Positions 13,997 through 27,300 of a stretch of DNA of 64,000 nucleotides are shown here, piece by piece; the first letter of the stretch is position 1, and every line of letters begins with the position of its first letter. This stretch comes from Artocarpus heterophyllus. Lineage: Eukaryota > Streptophyta > Magnoliopsida > Rosales > Moraceae. Location of the stretch: positions 248,001-312,000 of the forward strand of contig JAJQZP010000409.1 of NCBI GenBank assembly GCA_025403435.1, in the 5' to 3' direction. The translations under genes and the position numbers were made by a program. Under the pieces are notes generated by a model that had not been told where the DNA came from, did not search any database, and was given only the letters and a program-made list of their open reading frames with translations.

Positions 13997-16497
13997 TGTT
14001 GAGGGGTGCCAAAAGAGGGGAAATGATTAGAATCTAACAAGGATCAAAATGCCTAGGTCAATTCTGTCGATCTATGACTAGAGGAACACCATTGATGCCG
14101 CCATTTTATCCTAAATTCCACCACTTCGATCTATGTAGTTAGAGGTCTAATTGGATGAAATTGAGACTACCATCGAACTCATTGGTGGAAAACCAGGAGA
14201 TCCCAAGATTTTAGCTTGATCTAGTCATCGGAGTCGCCGCACTTGTCCCACACGTCGTCGCGGGAGATTGGTCTCTAGCGACTTTAGGTTTTGGTGATCC
14301 GGACCTCCGATCGACAATTCGAGACTACCTCCCAACTTGTTTTGACGTCTCAAACGTGATGGTGCCCTCCATTTGAGCTAATTCCAATCCGTTGAAAATC
14401 ATCTGGTATCAAATGTATGCAGATCAAGGCGACTCAAACTGAAATGATGAAGTCCAGACCGATGTTTCTAGCAATGCATGATCTCCAAGAAGCATTTTCA
14501 GCCATCCATAGTTGCTTGAGGGTCTCTATCGAGGATGCTTCATAGACTATAGATACAATGAAATACAACTAGACCCGCTCAACTCGTTGTCCAAGTAGAT
14601 AGGAATCTCGCCTACAATATGAATAATTTTAAAATAAATTGTTTTAAATGTTTTTATAAAAATTTATGAGAATGCATGATCAGTGAATTGTCACACTGTG
14701 TATGTTATGATGTGTTGTTATATTATGATGTTGTGATTTCTTATGCTTTTGCCATGTTAAGTCATATTATGTTATGATTGTGTCAGGATCAATGTAAATC
14801 ATATTGTAAAATCACCTTCAAGTTAAGCATGATTATGATTTATGGTTTATGATTTACGTATTTGTGATGCTATGTAGTAATATGCCATATTGGATACACA
14901 CTATAAAATAAGTGAAATTAATAAGACAAGTCAAAGATGTTATACCAACTTCCTGACCCACGGGGAGACTTTAAGAAAAAACTTATAATTTTGGCGTCGT
15001 TAGGGACCTTATGAACCTTGAAGTCTCGAAGATCGCGCGTAACCGATGCGATCATCTAGGTCCAATGAACAAGATAAGTTATAGCTTAAATAATTAAGCA
15101 TAAAACAAGTTGATAAACAAGCAAAAAATGTTCTTGCAGATTTTTAATTAAAAGATTTTAATTATGTTTTGCAAGAGTGATTTCCTACTTGTGGAGCAAA
15201 AGCTTATTTTAGTATGTTCATGCTGTAGGTAAGAAAACCCATCAGCAAAATTTGATGGGCAATGGTGAGCAGCAAATGAAGAGTGGAGATGGGAATGGAT
15301 ACCGTTCACGCATTGTAACATTTTTGCAATTCTAGTTTACAAATTTATGCATGTTTTTTATTTTATGGAATTACGTATGTCTTTAGTTTACAAAAGTTAT
15401 GTACGTGTATATGGTAAATAAAATTTCATAATTATATTTTAAAAACCAAGGTTATAATCATACAACCTTGGCCTATAGAATTTTAACGCTTTAAAAATAT
15501 TGCAATAGACAATGCAACAAATACACGAAAATTTTCAAGTAAGGAAATTATAAGATTATTTAGAATTAAAAAAATGAAATGATTAAAGGAGTTTTACATT
15601 AAATTAAGAAAGGAATTTTTTTTATGAATATGTTTTATGAATTTATTATCATGAAAGTTTAAATGATTATGCTTTAGGAAACTATTATGTTAGACTTAAG
15701 AGAATAAGTTACAAGGAAATTCTTATTATGTTAAGTTAAGTTTTTTTTAAAAAAAAATTAATTAAGCTTTAAGGAACCAATGTGTTTGTTTTAAGATATT
15801 AAATTATAAGGAGAAAAACATAACGATAATTTTAAGTAAGGATTTTAATGAATATGTTTTATGAATTTATTGTGAGAGTATAAAGGAATATCTTTAAGAA
15901 ATTAGTATGTTAGACTTTAAGTTATAAGAAATTATATTTCAATTAGTATAAAAGTTTAAGTTTTAAGAAAGCATTATGTTATTTTGAAGACAAAAAAATA
16001 GGAGTAAAATATATAGATAATTTTGAAGAAAGTTTTAAAGAGCATTAAGCATAGGAGTTTATTTCAACATTTAATTTAGAATTGTTTTTGAAATAGTTTT
16101 ATTTAAATTAAGAAATATTTTAAAGGTAATAGTTTTTAAATAATTATTCTTATGTTTAAAAGAAAAGTTTCAAGAAAATTATTATAGTTATGTGTTAAGA
16201 AATTAATGTTATGAGACATGTAAAGGATTACGGTTTTTAGAAATTACGATTATGTTAAAATGTAATAATTATTATTACGTTATTTTCATGGTTGAGAAAT
16301 TAATTCTTATGTTAAACTTATGTAATTAAGTTTTGAGAAATGATTATTATCTCTTTTAAGGTTATATGTTAAGAATTCATTTTCAAGATTTCATTTAGAA
16401 AAAAAAATTATTCCACATATTTTAGTACTTTATGTTGAAGTATGTTAAAGTTTATAATTATAAAGTTAAGTAACGGCCACGTAGGTAGAGTCACTAC
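13997..16497 (+). mobile_element. Long LTR of the decayed gypsy-type element, right copy
   Basis: A direct repeat of 1177-3457, from TGTTGAGGGGTGCC to the terminal CACTACA. It has about 220 bp (14921-15150) that are absent from the left copy. Its right edge falls inside the minus-strand gag remnant that resumes at 16498, so the whole element was inserted into that gag. The left boundary is uncertain: the stretch before it is not a convincing polypurine tract, and a TATA-like motif at 13115 suggests the LTR could start earlier. Confidence 0.65.
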
Positions 16498-17355
16498 ACA
16501 GTTACATTAGTAGCTTGCTCAACTCTAGGGCGTTTACTGTTCCCTATTGTGGCTTTTGTTTTACCTTTTTCCACTAGGTAGGATTCCTTGGAGTAAATCT
16601 TGATCTCCTTTGTTGCTGAAACTTCTCAATATCTTTTTCATCTTGATTTGCCATGAACGCCTTGTCGTCTAGCTCCCTAAACTCCATTGCAGAAGACATC
16701 CTTACATCCCTTCTAATTTCACGATTAAGACCTCTTAGGAAGTGTTATATCTTTTCATTGTTGTCTTTAGCAATAAAAGGGACATATTTGCAACTTTCAT
16801 CGAATTTTCTAACATAATCATACACTGACATCCCTCCTTGCTTCAACTCCTGAAACTCCTTCACTTTCAGTGATCTAGCATACCTAGTGAAATATTTTTC
16901 ATTGAAGATCTTCTTGAATTTGTCCTATGTCAACTCATCCATATTCACTCCAAGCTTAGTTCCTTCCCACTAGGTTCTAGCTCCCTTTTTTAAGCAAGAA
17001 AATTGCACAAAGTACCTTTTCTACATCACTAATCCTTATGTAATAAAAAATGTCATCCAAGGATTTCACACATTCCTCTGTAACTAATGGGTCTAAATCA
17101 TCATCCAAGTCTAGAGGCTCCATTTTCTTGAATTTCTCATAAATAGTCTACAAAGCATCCAACCGAGGTGGAGGTGGAGTTGGAGGTGGAGGTGGAGGAG
17201 GTGATTGACACTGGTTATTCTTTTGCACATCCAATAATTATTGTATCTATTCACCATGTATTCTGGTATGTTGTTGGATCAGATTTATCAAAATATTTAT
17301 TAAATCATGATCATCCTTTTGATCATCATCCCTTGTCCTTCTTTTTGGTGCCATA
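16498..17355 (-). pseudogene. Decayed gypsy gag (outermost minus-strand element)
   Basis: Read on the minus strand from an ATG at 17355, the frame opens MAPKRRTRDDDQKDD. Near 16920-16980 it gives RT*WEGTKLGVNMDELT*, the WW/E-G motif and following helix of a retrotransposon gag domain, with stops replacing tryptophan and at the segment end. Further downstream an LRGL-type motif is recognisable. Several stops and probable shifts make it non-functional. It is cut at 16497 by the inserted older element; the rest of its pol is not in the window. Confidence 0.7.
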
Positions 17356-17535
17356 TCTTTATGTAAAATGCCCAATCTTATTCCTTTAATTAGCCCATAA
17401 CAAACACAATCATAAATTAATAAAATCATAAAAATAATGAATCATAAAGATAAGAGATACCAATGGTTGACCAAGTTTCCTAGCTAGGATATGTTCATAT
17501 GCCTTCTTTTGTCTTCAGAAATGATTTAACCTCCA

Positions 17536-17546
17536 CTCTGATACCA
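17536..17546 (-). other. Primer binding site (tRNA-iMet) of the outermost gypsy element
   Basis: The plus strand reads CTCTGATACCA, so the minus strand is TGGTATCAGAG. It lies five bases inside the LTR edge TGTAATACC at 17552. Confidence 0.75.
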
Positions 17547-18719
17547 AAAACTGTAATACCCCTCAAGTTAACTAATGAGCTTGTGTAAAGCTTATTTAGT
17601 TAGAAAAACAAGTATTAACCTTTCAATTACATTATAAGTGTTATGATTTTCTTAAAATATTCATTTTAGTATAAAAGAGTTTTAAAACTATTGTTTCATT
17701 AAATTTCTTATTTACAATATATACATTATTCAAAATTAGTAATATGAACTAAACTATACTATCACATTCAAATTCAGTAACATATATCTGTTCATAAAAC
17801 TATAACAGAGCTGCTAAGTTTTACTAAACAGAGTTCTAAGATATGTTTCAAAAGCAGATCCAAAACATGGCATATGAATAAATCTCTGTCTGACAACTTT
17901 GGATACTTGGTCAACCCATAACCCTATACACCCTCACCTGCATCATAAGAACCATAATGAGCTAGAAGCTCAGTAAGCAGAAACCAATGCATGAACATAA
18001 ACATTGAATGCGAATGCAATCAGACATTTTCTTTTTTCAGTTTTCTTTCAACAATTCTTTCTTCTTTTAGGTACCCTTGGAGTGTGGTACTTAACTGATA
18101 ATGATAGGCCATGGTTTTAGAAACCTGTTTGTCATAATTTGGCCAATGTAGTAGCAATATTACGGGGTTTCTATCTTGGTCATCAGTCTCAATCTTTGTG
18201 GCTTTTCTTATCTTGGTTTTTCAACCTCAAAGTATTCACCACCCTTTATTAGGTCCGTTGATCCCACCCGCATCCCGTGCCTACCTGGCCACTAATTAAA
18301 CACCATACCTCCGTTTTAGTTAAAAACCTCATTTCTTTTTTTAAATCATATCACATGTCTTAATATAAATGTTATGAATCACAAATGCATTTCCACAATC
18401 TATATCATTCCCAAATAATAATAATCCAATAAATGTACCTTAAAACAAAACATAAAATGACATAGTTCTTATGATGCAGTAGATAGTAGTTTCTACTTAC
18501 CTCAAGTACAATTTGTGTTGAGTGAAAAGATCAGTCCTTTTAGAATATAAGATGTGCTAAAGGCTTAGCATTATAAAATCATATACCATTTAATTTCTCA
18601 TAAACCAAACTCATTGATCTAGGTTATAAGTTCATATTATAAGGGCTTTGTATTGAATCAAATATAAAATGGGCTAAGTATAATAATGTCAAAATTCACA
18701 TTTATAGTCAAATAACAAG

Positions 18720-18724
18720 CTACA
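18720..18724. repeat. Target-site duplication CTACA (left) of the inverted-LTR gypsy unit
   Basis: CTACA precedes TGTAACACCC here, and the same CTACA follows GGGTGTTACA at 38051-38055. A 5-bp duplication is the expected size for gypsy integrase. Confidence 0.8.
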
Positions 18725-20390
18725 TGTAACACCCAAAATTTCTGTTAATGGCAAATAGAAAATCTGACGTTACAATTGACGACAGTGATATTTTACTAAT
18801 ATGCTATTTAGTGATATTGCAGGTGACAGCGATAAAGGGTTCGATGTGCTAGGAAAAAGTTCATGCCAATTATGTAGGGATTATGATTATTTATGAATTA
18901 ATGATGTGATAACGCATTTTGTTTTGTTTAATTAAATGAAATATGATAAGAAGAAATTAATATGAATTTTGGTTTATTTGTTATAGTATATGATTTATTT
19001 ATTTATTATATATATGAAACTATCAATATATGATATGTGAAATAACAAATATGGCTATGTGTATATATATAAGTATAAGTTAAGTTAGTTTGGGCTTTGG
19101 GCTTGCGTAAAGCTTTTGCCGAGGAAAAAAAAAAGGAAAAAAAAAAGAGAAATTGAATTAGAGTAGGATTAGGGTTTTAGTCTCCACATAAAAACTATAT
19201 AAAGACCTCATATTAAAATCCTAGGCTCACACTTCATTCCTTCCTCATTGATTGGCTTTATGCTTGGTTTTCTTTGGCTTTATCAAGATTTCTAGTCTCC
19301 CTAATTGCATTCATCTTGGTAAGTATATCAATAATCTAATATGTTTGTTTGATGTTTTAGTTTATCATGTTAGTATTAGAATTATTTTTATCACCATATA
19401 GATTCTCTTATCATATGTTTTTCATGTCTATTGGTGATTGAAAAGAATTGATGATTTAGTGGTTTTGATTAACCTCTCTTTAAACCCTAGATTAAGGACA
19501 TCATGGATTTTCATATTTTTGCTATGTAGATCTTGATAGGTATGTTTTATTATCAATTAGCATCATGTTAATTATGTGTTTACTATTTTAATTGATGTTT
19601 TATTAGGTTATGGATTGGTATTTAAATTTTTGATGCCTTATGCCTACTTTTCATATAAACACCCGACAGCCGTCATATTTTAATAATTTTTGATTTGGTA
19701 TTTCACTGTTTATATTTTTCTTATATTTTTCCCAAATACTATACATCTTAAGCTTTCTTTTGGCTTTTGAATCGCTTGAATCGGAGTTTTCTTTAAATAG
19801 TTATGATCTTTCGAAGTTGACCTTGAAAGCTGTACAGTTTACACGGACCCGAAATTTAGACTGATTTGCAAGGGCTTTTTATTCATGCAAATTATTGTCA
19901 AAATATGCGTGTAATATATCAAATTATTTTTTTGAGTCTAGTTTCTAATGCCATTGGATTTAACTGATTTGGAGATAAGATGAAATTATTATGAATTTTT
20001 AAGTGAATAAAGGTCATTCTGCCTACTTCTGGGAATTATGCCTTAGGTTCATAAATTGTGATCTTGTGCTTCTTGATATCATTACATGATAAGGTGATGT
20101 TTAATGATAGTATGAGATGTTTATATATTGCTAATAGTATTGTTAGTGACTTACGATCAATATGAATGTTTGGCATGAACTCTTCAAGAAGCGAGCACAC
20201 CGAAGACCCGAATCATCGTGTCACCTACCATTAAAGGTTGAGTAAGTCTAAAGATAAGGTAAGTACATCTCTCACCTGCAATATGATTGTTCAAAATTAA
20301 AAAGATTGATGTTGATGATATGTTATGAAGACGTTTTAAGATGAGGATTTTTAATAATGAGGAAATTGATGGAAGACGATGAAAGATGAT

Positions 20391-20395
20391 GTTAT
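20391..20395. repeat. Target-site duplication GTTAT of the copia element (left)
   Basis: GTTAT stands immediately before TGTTAG at 20396 and again after CCAACA at 30091-30095. The undisturbed site is visible in the partner LTR near 36350, where the flanking sequences are joined with a single copy. Confidence 0.95.
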
Positions 20396-21825
20396 TGTTA
20401 GACATGTATGCTCTAAGGAGTAAAAATGTAATACGTTTTTGGAGACATTTTTATCAATAAAGAATTTATTCATTTATATATACCAAATATTGTCCTCTTT
20501 ACGTTCATATTTGTTGAATGTATGATAAGCAAACAGTAGTCTGAGACTGTCAGTCTAAACCTTAAGAGTTGGGCATATGATGGGATGATTATGCGGTAGA
20601 CACGACTCTTAAGGTGATGGTCTAAAATATATGATCCGCAATCGAGGGAATAAAGTTGGGCGCTTTATTCATGTAAAGATTGTTATGTTGTCTATATCCC
20701 TTTTGGGAGATGGTTTGTCTTGGCCATCGGAGTTGGACTCCGTGAATAGAAACATTGGCGCGTTGTCATAGGTGACGATGTGTTGGATCGGGACATAAAG
20801 TGAATTGATTTGGATTAATAATTCTGTCTTGGCAAATCGATTCACTTTAGACAATCATTTGTATTGTATCTTAATCCTGAGATGAATAATGGGCCCGTTG
20901 TCTCGACTTGTGTCTTTTAATGTACCAATGGGTGACTCCCACATCTCTATAGTGGCATGCATGCCGGTACGTTGGAGGCATGACTCTTGGTAGCGTAGAC
21001 TTGTTATTCATAGATATGGAATCCATAGCTCCTCTTTAGGAGTAATGATATCCTCTTATATGCGTTGTCCTGTAATTTGAAAACTGGAGCGCTCAACCAT
21101 TTGGATACATAGGTGTAACCGAATGGTATACTATCTTTAGATGGTAAGTTTTCTAATGGTGAGACAATGGAACGTAAGATAAAAATAATCGGGAAGGTAA
21201 GACAGAACTTGTCCTTAAGCCGATTATGGATGATCATATGGGGATGCGATACACTATGATATGTCATGGAGACTTAGCTACACGAGCTTCGTAATTCTGT
21301 AAAGTTTGAGAGTGCAGCTCCAAGCTTTTAGTGGAGTAGCGTTGGAGTTGATAATTGTGAAATGTATATCTGGGATATTGGGTTTCATAATTATCATGAG
21401 CTTGAACTTTATAGGTCCATTTTGGTCCCCTTTGCTAGCTCACAAAGTCCTGTAACGACACGGCGTGCTTTTCCAATAATTGGTGACTTATGTCGGATTT
21501 ATCAGATTGGTTTAAAATTTATAAGAATCAAATAATTCATGTCTGTTTATCGGTTGAATTAATTTTGTAAGAAATTAGTTCAAGATGAACTTGTTGAATT
21601 ATGGCGTTCGGATAATTCTTGTCTGTTTATCGGTTGTTTTAATTTTGGACAATTAGAACAAGATAAACTTGTAGAATTATTTGAATTGATTTATTTTCTT
21701 AGAGATTATCTTGATAGAGTTTGTTTTGATCAGATATCTTTTCTATTGGGCTATTTGAATCAAAACTGAGACTTTATCCTTTAGAATCTCGGGTGGGAAA
21801 TAAAAGATTCGCGGAGATTTTTTCT

Positions 21826-21912
21826 CGGCAGTTCGGCCTGCCGATCATAAAGTTCGGCCTGCCGAACTGGTCAGTTCGGCCTGCCTATCACACAGTTCGG
21901 CATGCCGACCGC
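21826..21912. repeat. Cluster of TTCGGCCTGCCGA-type motifs in the LTR
   Basis: Four units of the form GTTCGGC(C/A)TGCCGA or a close variant are spaced about 20-25 bp apart within U3, upstream of the TATA box. Each is a near-palindrome with TCGGC and GCCGA half sites. The same cluster occurs in the other copies of the LTR. Confidence 0.8.
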
Positions 21913-22026
21913 GACAGTTAAGATTACGCGTTTTTACGCGTATCTTATCAGATATTGATCCGAACTTGATTCTGTTTCGATTTTTGAGACCTAATCTGAT
22001 ATGGACTGACCCCAAGGACCAATAGG

Positions 22027-22034
22027 TATAAAAA
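22027..22034 (+). promoter_or_regulatory. TATA box of the copia 5' LTR
   Basis: TATAAAAA is preceded by CCAAT a few bases upstream, in the expected position for U3-driven transcription of the element. Confidence 0.65.
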
Positions 22035-22432
22035 GGAAGTAAGTCTAATGATTTACTAACAGATCAATTTGAGAGATTAAGAGTGATACTCTTCTAGTGA
22101 GCATATGAAAACTCCCTGAGAGCTTTTGTTCACAAATCACGAACACTAGCTTTGGGTTCTCTCTATTGGTTGGAAGGAGAGTCACCGGTGGAAGAGCTGT
22201 ACGTGTGAGCCCACACTCACTCCGATTGTGGATAGAGAATAGCAAAGAAGACCAGTTGGTTGAGGCTCTTCTGGAACGTTACTTCTCTACACAGGTCGCG
22301 GAGGTTCTTCGGCATACTGAGGTTAGTAAGATCTGTTTAATTTATACGTATAACATGTCAAACTTGTGTTTTGGAAAATACTCTGATGAAAAAAATTTTA
22401 AAAATTCCGCTGCGCACTTTGTTTCCAACAAT

Positions 22433-22444
22433 TGGTATCAGAGC
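22433..22444 (+). other. Primer binding site (tRNA-iMet) of the copia element
   Basis: TGGTATCAGAGC lies two bases after the LTR end. It is the standard complement of the plant initiator tRNA-Met 3' end. Confidence 0.95.
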
Positions 22445-24087
22445 CGAGGTTTTTACATAAATTTGCAAGTTTGTGATCATGTTATATGCATAAATTTTGT
22501 GATCTTAATCTCTCCAATGCTTGAATTAAATTTTATAGAGAGATGGCACTCTAGGTTTCTATATAATATATATGTTGTCATGGATTATATGGTGAATGTT
22601 TATTAATTAATTATGGTTGATTAAAATGTTGTTTAATTATTTATTAATTAATTAATACCGGTTATGGTTCCTTAGAGGTTAGAATGTGTATCTAGGTTTT
22701 TCATGTAATTAGATGGCGGACTATCATCTCCGTCTAGGAATTATTATTTAATTTGTAAGAATTTTGTAATTAAATAATTATTCGGAGAAGACGGAACGAG
22801 AAGTCGGATCTTGAAGATAGATGATGGCGCCTCCAGGTATTTCCTGAGTCTCTAATTTTATGTTTTTGAATTGTTGAAAATAAAATTGATGAATTGCATT
22901 AAAATTGTATTTTCTGGATTGAGGGTTTTCTGCTCGGTCGGCATGCCGGACCTCACAGTTCGGCAGGCCGAAAGTCACAGATCGGCAGGCCGGACGTACG
23001 GTCCGGCAGGCCGACAGTGGGGCAGAAATTTTGGTGATCTGCCGGCAGGCCGAACCTTCATGTTCGGCAGGCCGAACCACCATGATCGGCAGACCGATCA
23101 CCCAGATCGGCCTGCCGACCGAGAGCTGCCAGGTGTCCAGAAAAGGTGCGATTTTTTCAGTGCAGTTTTAATTTTATTTTTGGGACGATTCTGAGAAACA
23201 TTAAATTTGGATATGACCGAAAATATGAAGTGTTCGATTCATACGGGATTGAGGACTTGAAGATGGATATTACATGAAGAAGGATACAGCTTGAGGATTC
23301 AAGGATGAAGAATCGATAAATGTCTCGATTATTCTCTTGTAATCTTATTTTTTCTATTCTCTAGGGTGGAACCATAATGTTACGGTTATTATTATTATGC
23401 TTGTAGCTTTGCTTGATTGCTTTGCTTGTCTGCATTATAATATGATTTACCATGTATATTGATAACATGTCATATAGAATAGGGAGTGCCGCTCATATTA
23501 AAATTGTTCATGCATAATTTTAAAATAAAACCTTGACTTCAAAAGATTGAGTGGGAGAAGGTTTTCGAAGAGAGAACCTAAGGCCTCCATCGTTGGTCCA
23601 TAGGAAGAACATGATGGTCCCAACCCCTAGGAAGGGATTTCTATCATGTACCAGATTGGATCTCTGAAAGGATAAGGTATTTTAGTATGATTTATGGTTG
23701 CACACCCCTAGGTGGTGATTATAAATCATGGATAAAATATTAAAACGGTGGTTATACACTCACGTTAACTTTATTATTAACCTCCCCTAGGAGCTCTGTT
23801 AATAAAATTAATGGCCAAAGAAACGATTATTAGTATATGCTGGATCATACGGGTCCTGGATGGCATATATTAATCAGGAGGGGATCCGTGTTCCTGATTG
23901 AATTTGGCATGACTCCCCTAGGAGCTTGTTGAATTCTGAGTTGGGAATTATCGTTGTAAGGTTGTGATATTTTCAAGGTTTTGACACATAAACACATTTG
24001 TATGATTTTACATGATTGTGTTAACTTACTAAATTATTATATATGTTTGCTTATGTTTGGTATATGATTCTTTATTGTAGATTGAAA
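22445..24087 (+). other. Copia leader between primer binding site and gag
   Basis: About 1.6 kb lacks a convincing coding frame. Its striking part is 22930-23130, where eight near-palindromic TCGGCAGGCCGA-type motifs occur. The rest contains repeated CCCCTAGG phrases (23620-23930). Short frames on both strands cross the motif cluster but look like by-products of it. Confidence 0.6.
22930..23130. repeat. Array of TCGGCAGGCCGA-type near-palindromes in the copia leader
   Basis: Eight units can be counted, with half sites TCGGC and GCCGA separated by two bases (AG, CT or AT). Most read TTCGGCAGGCCGA, the complement of the main unit in the LTR; the first and last units have AT or CT in the middle. 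Spacing is irregular at about 15-35 bp. The stretch is much richer in G and C than its surroundings. Confidence 0.85.
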
Positions 24088-24369
24088 ATGTCTAAAAACG
24101 CTTTATCATCGATACTTGACAAAAACCAATTGACCGGTGAGAACTATAATGATTGGAAACGGAACCTGGACATCGTCCTTTCCTTTGAGAAACTAAAATA
24201 TGTACTGACAACTCCTTGTCCTCCCGAGCCTACGGGAGACTCAAGTAATGAGCAATTCCAAGCGTACGAACGCTGGAAAGATGCTAATGATCAGGCCCGC
24301 TGCTATGTTATGGCTAGCATGAATAACGTGCTGCAGGCTCAACATCAGGATTATGAGACTGCGAAGTAG
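24088..24369 (+). pseudogene. Copia gag, N-terminal part, ending at an in-frame TAG
   Basis: Starting at ATG 24088 (MSKNALSS), the frame encodes the start of a copia-type gag, including the LTGENYNDWKRN segment and the ALTT/PCPPEP region typical of UBN2-like gag. It ends at TAG 24367-24369. The frame continues directly with the rest of the polyprotein, so this is a nonsense interruption and not the natural gag end: the CCHC zinc knuckle and protease come only after it. A sense-to-stop change is the likely origin. Natural readthrough cannot be ruled out from sequence alone. Confidence 0.85.
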
Positions 24370-27300
24370 ATCTTGGATAATCTTGAGGACATGTTTGGAG
24401 GCCAGGCCATAACAAAGCGGCAAGGGGCGCTTCGGAAACTCTTAAACTGTAGACAGAGACCGGGGACATCTGTAAAGGAGCACATGATGTTGGTCATGGG
24501 TTACCTCGCTGAGGCTCAAACCAATGGAGCCGACATCGATGCTGAAACTCAGATGACTATGATCTTTGAGACTCTGTCTAAGGAATTTATTCCGTTTAGA
24601 GCTACTTTTAATCTAAGCAATAGACGGGATATGACCTTGACAGAACTGATGAAACAGTTACAAGAGTTTGAACTGCTGATCAGGGAGTCTCCTGCTGGTG
24701 GAGAGGCCAATATGGTAGCTGCTTCTGGTTCCAATCCTAACTCTGGGAATGGAAAGAAACAACGGGCCAAGAGTGGGAAGTCTTCTATTCCTATTGCTAC
24801 CAAGAGCAAGAAGAAGAAGAAGAAGAACCCAAAGAAGCTTAAGTGCTTCTTTTGTGGTAAGGTCGGGCATATAAAGAAGCATTGCAAGGACTTCCTTTCC
24901 AAGGGAGGTAGGTGTGATCTTCTATATTTAGAAACTTGTTTGGTTGAGGAATCCAGTGACATTTGGGTCATAGATTCTGGTGCAACTAATCATGTTTGTG
25001 TTTCTCTGCAGGGATTCAAAGAAACGAGAAGTCTACTTCGTGAAGACTTAACGCTTCGGATGGGCGATGGATCCTTGGTCTCAGCGGAAGCAGTGGGAGA
25101 TGTCCATCTTTATTTTGATAATTATAGGAGTTTAATTTTGCGAGATTGTTTTTATGTTCCTAAATTTAAAAGGAATTTAATTTCTGTATCTTCTTTATTT
25201 AAAGACTCCTACGTGGTATCTTTTAATGAAAAAGTGGTGATTCGTAAAAACAAATCTTTTATCTGTTCTGGATGGATGCAAAATAATCTATATTTTATCA
25301 AACCTAAGATGGACTTGTTGCTTAATGCTGAGATAAATGATAATAACTCAAAAAGACTTAAAACTTCTCACTCTAATAAGACTTATCTTTGGCATTTGCG
25401 CCTTGGCCATATTAACCTAAATAGGATTCAAAGGTTGGTAAGGGATGGACCTTTAAGTCACTTAAAGGTGGAATCTATACCTCAATGTGAGTCTTGTTTG
25501 GAGGGTAAAATGACCAAAAGACCATACGGGTCTAAGGGCAATAGGGCCGAAGGGGTTCTAGAACTTGTGCATAGTGATGTTTGCGGACCGATGAACATCC
25601 GGGCACGAGGAGGGTATGAGTACTTCGTTACTTTTATTGACGATTACTCTAGATATGGGTATGTGTACCTAATGTACCACAAAAGCGAAACTTATGATAA
25701 ATTCAGGGAGTTTCGGGCTGAAGTGGAAAAGCAATTGGGTAGACCCATAAAGGCACTTCGATCAGATCGAGGTGGAGAATACCTTTCTGATGAGTTCTTG
25801 GGACACTTGTTAGAGAATGGGATTTTATCCCATTTGACTGCGCCGGGCACTCCGCAGCAGAATGGCATAGCAGAGAGAAGGAATAGGACTTTGTTGGACA
25901 TGATTCGGTCCATGATGAGTTATTCATCATTGCCTTTATCCTTTTGGGGATATGCACTACAAACCGCATGTTATCTTTTGAACAATGTGCCTTCAAAATC
26001 GGTCCCTAAAACTCCTCACGAGTTGTGGACAAGACGGAAGACATCCTTAAACCATATTCGCATATGGGGATGTCCAGCTCATGTCCTGTTTAAGGATCCG
26101 AATAAGTTGGAAGCACGTTCAGAAGTTTGCGTGTTTATAGGATATCCAAAAGGGACTAAAGGGGGTTATTTTTATAACCCAAAGGAAAATAAAGTCGTGG
26201 TTTCAACTAATGCAACTTTCCTTGAGGAGAGTTACATGAACGACTTTAAACCTCAAAGCAAAGTGGTGCTTGAGGAGTTGAGGGGTGATCCGTTTACTCC
26301 GGAGGTTCCGAACGAAACCATTCCGATCGGTGTAGAAAAACCAAACAAACCTGAACAACAACCTCAGGGGCTTCGGCGTAGTGGGAGGATCGGGCGTCAA
26401 CCTGAGAGGTATATGTTCAATGGGGAGGTCTTTTTGGCTGAACCGGATGAACATGACAGGGATCCTTATACTTACGCAGAAGCTATGGAGGATGTTGATT
26501 CAAGACTCTGGACAGAGGCCATGAACATTGAGATGAAGTCTATGGAGACTAATCGGGTCTGGGAGCTTGTGGATCTTCCCGAAGGGGTAAAACCCATAGG
26601 GTGTAAGTGGATCTACAAGAGGAAAAGAGGAGTGGATGGAAAGGTCGAAACCTTTAAGGCTAGACTGGTAGCTAAGGGTTATACGCAAAAGGAAGGAATC
26701 GATTATGAGGAAACCTTTTCGCCTGTAGCCATGCTTAAGTCCATCCGGATTCTCTTGTCCATAGCTGCCGCTCTCGACTACGAGATTTGGCAGATGGATG
26801 TCAAGACGGCTTTTCTGAATGGCTATCTTGATGAGTCCATTTATATGGAACAACCAGACGGGTTCAAGGTCACGGGTCAAGAGGGTAAGGTTTGTAAGTT
26901 GCTAAAGTCTATTTATGGACTTAAGCAGGCTTCTCGTTCTTGGAACATAAGATTTGATCAAGTGATCAAGACTTATGGGTTCTCACAAAATGTGGATGAA
27001 CCATGTGTTTACAAACACATTAAGAATGGAAAGGTGGTTTTTCTACTACTCTATGTAGATGACATTCTGCTAATTGGCAATGACGTTGGGGCGTTGTCAT
27101 CGGTCAAATTATGGTTGACCAAGCAGTTTGACATGAAAGACTTGGGTGAGGCTAATTTTGTTCTCGGTATCCAGATCTTTCGGGATAGGAAGAACAAAAT
27201 GATAGCTTTGTCACAGGCCAGCTACATAGATAAAATTCTCAGGAGGTTTGCAATGCAGGATTCCAAGAAAGGTGGGCAACCATCTAGGTCTGGAATTACT

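Larger units (their letters stand above)
20396..22430 (+). repeat. 5' LTR of the copia element
   Basis: It runs from TGTTAGACATG to TTTCCAACA, 2035 bp, and matches 28056-30090. It contains the TATA box at 22027 and four near-palindromic TCGGC-N2-GCCGA motifs around 21830-21910. Short open frames in it are shared by all copies of the LTR and show no domain. Confidence 0.95.

Noticed and set aside
20669..21267. Minus-strand short frames, found again at 28329-28927
   Set aside because: They are antisense frames in the LTR, repeated because the LTR is repeated.
22166..22606. Open frame of 146 codons over the copia LTR end
   Set aside because: It begins at a non-ATG codon inside the LTR and crosses the primer binding site. 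The same partial frame occurs in all LTR copies (also at 913 and 29826) and has no domain.
22930..23130. Possible CRISPR-like array
   Set aside because: Units are short, irregularly spaced and palindromic, without unique spacers, in a plant retrotransposon.
22778..23194. Overlapping 107-codon frames on both strands
   Set aside because: Both arise from the GC-rich near-palindromic motif array, which lacks stops on either strand. The repeated G-R-P/R-P-A peptides are a by-product.
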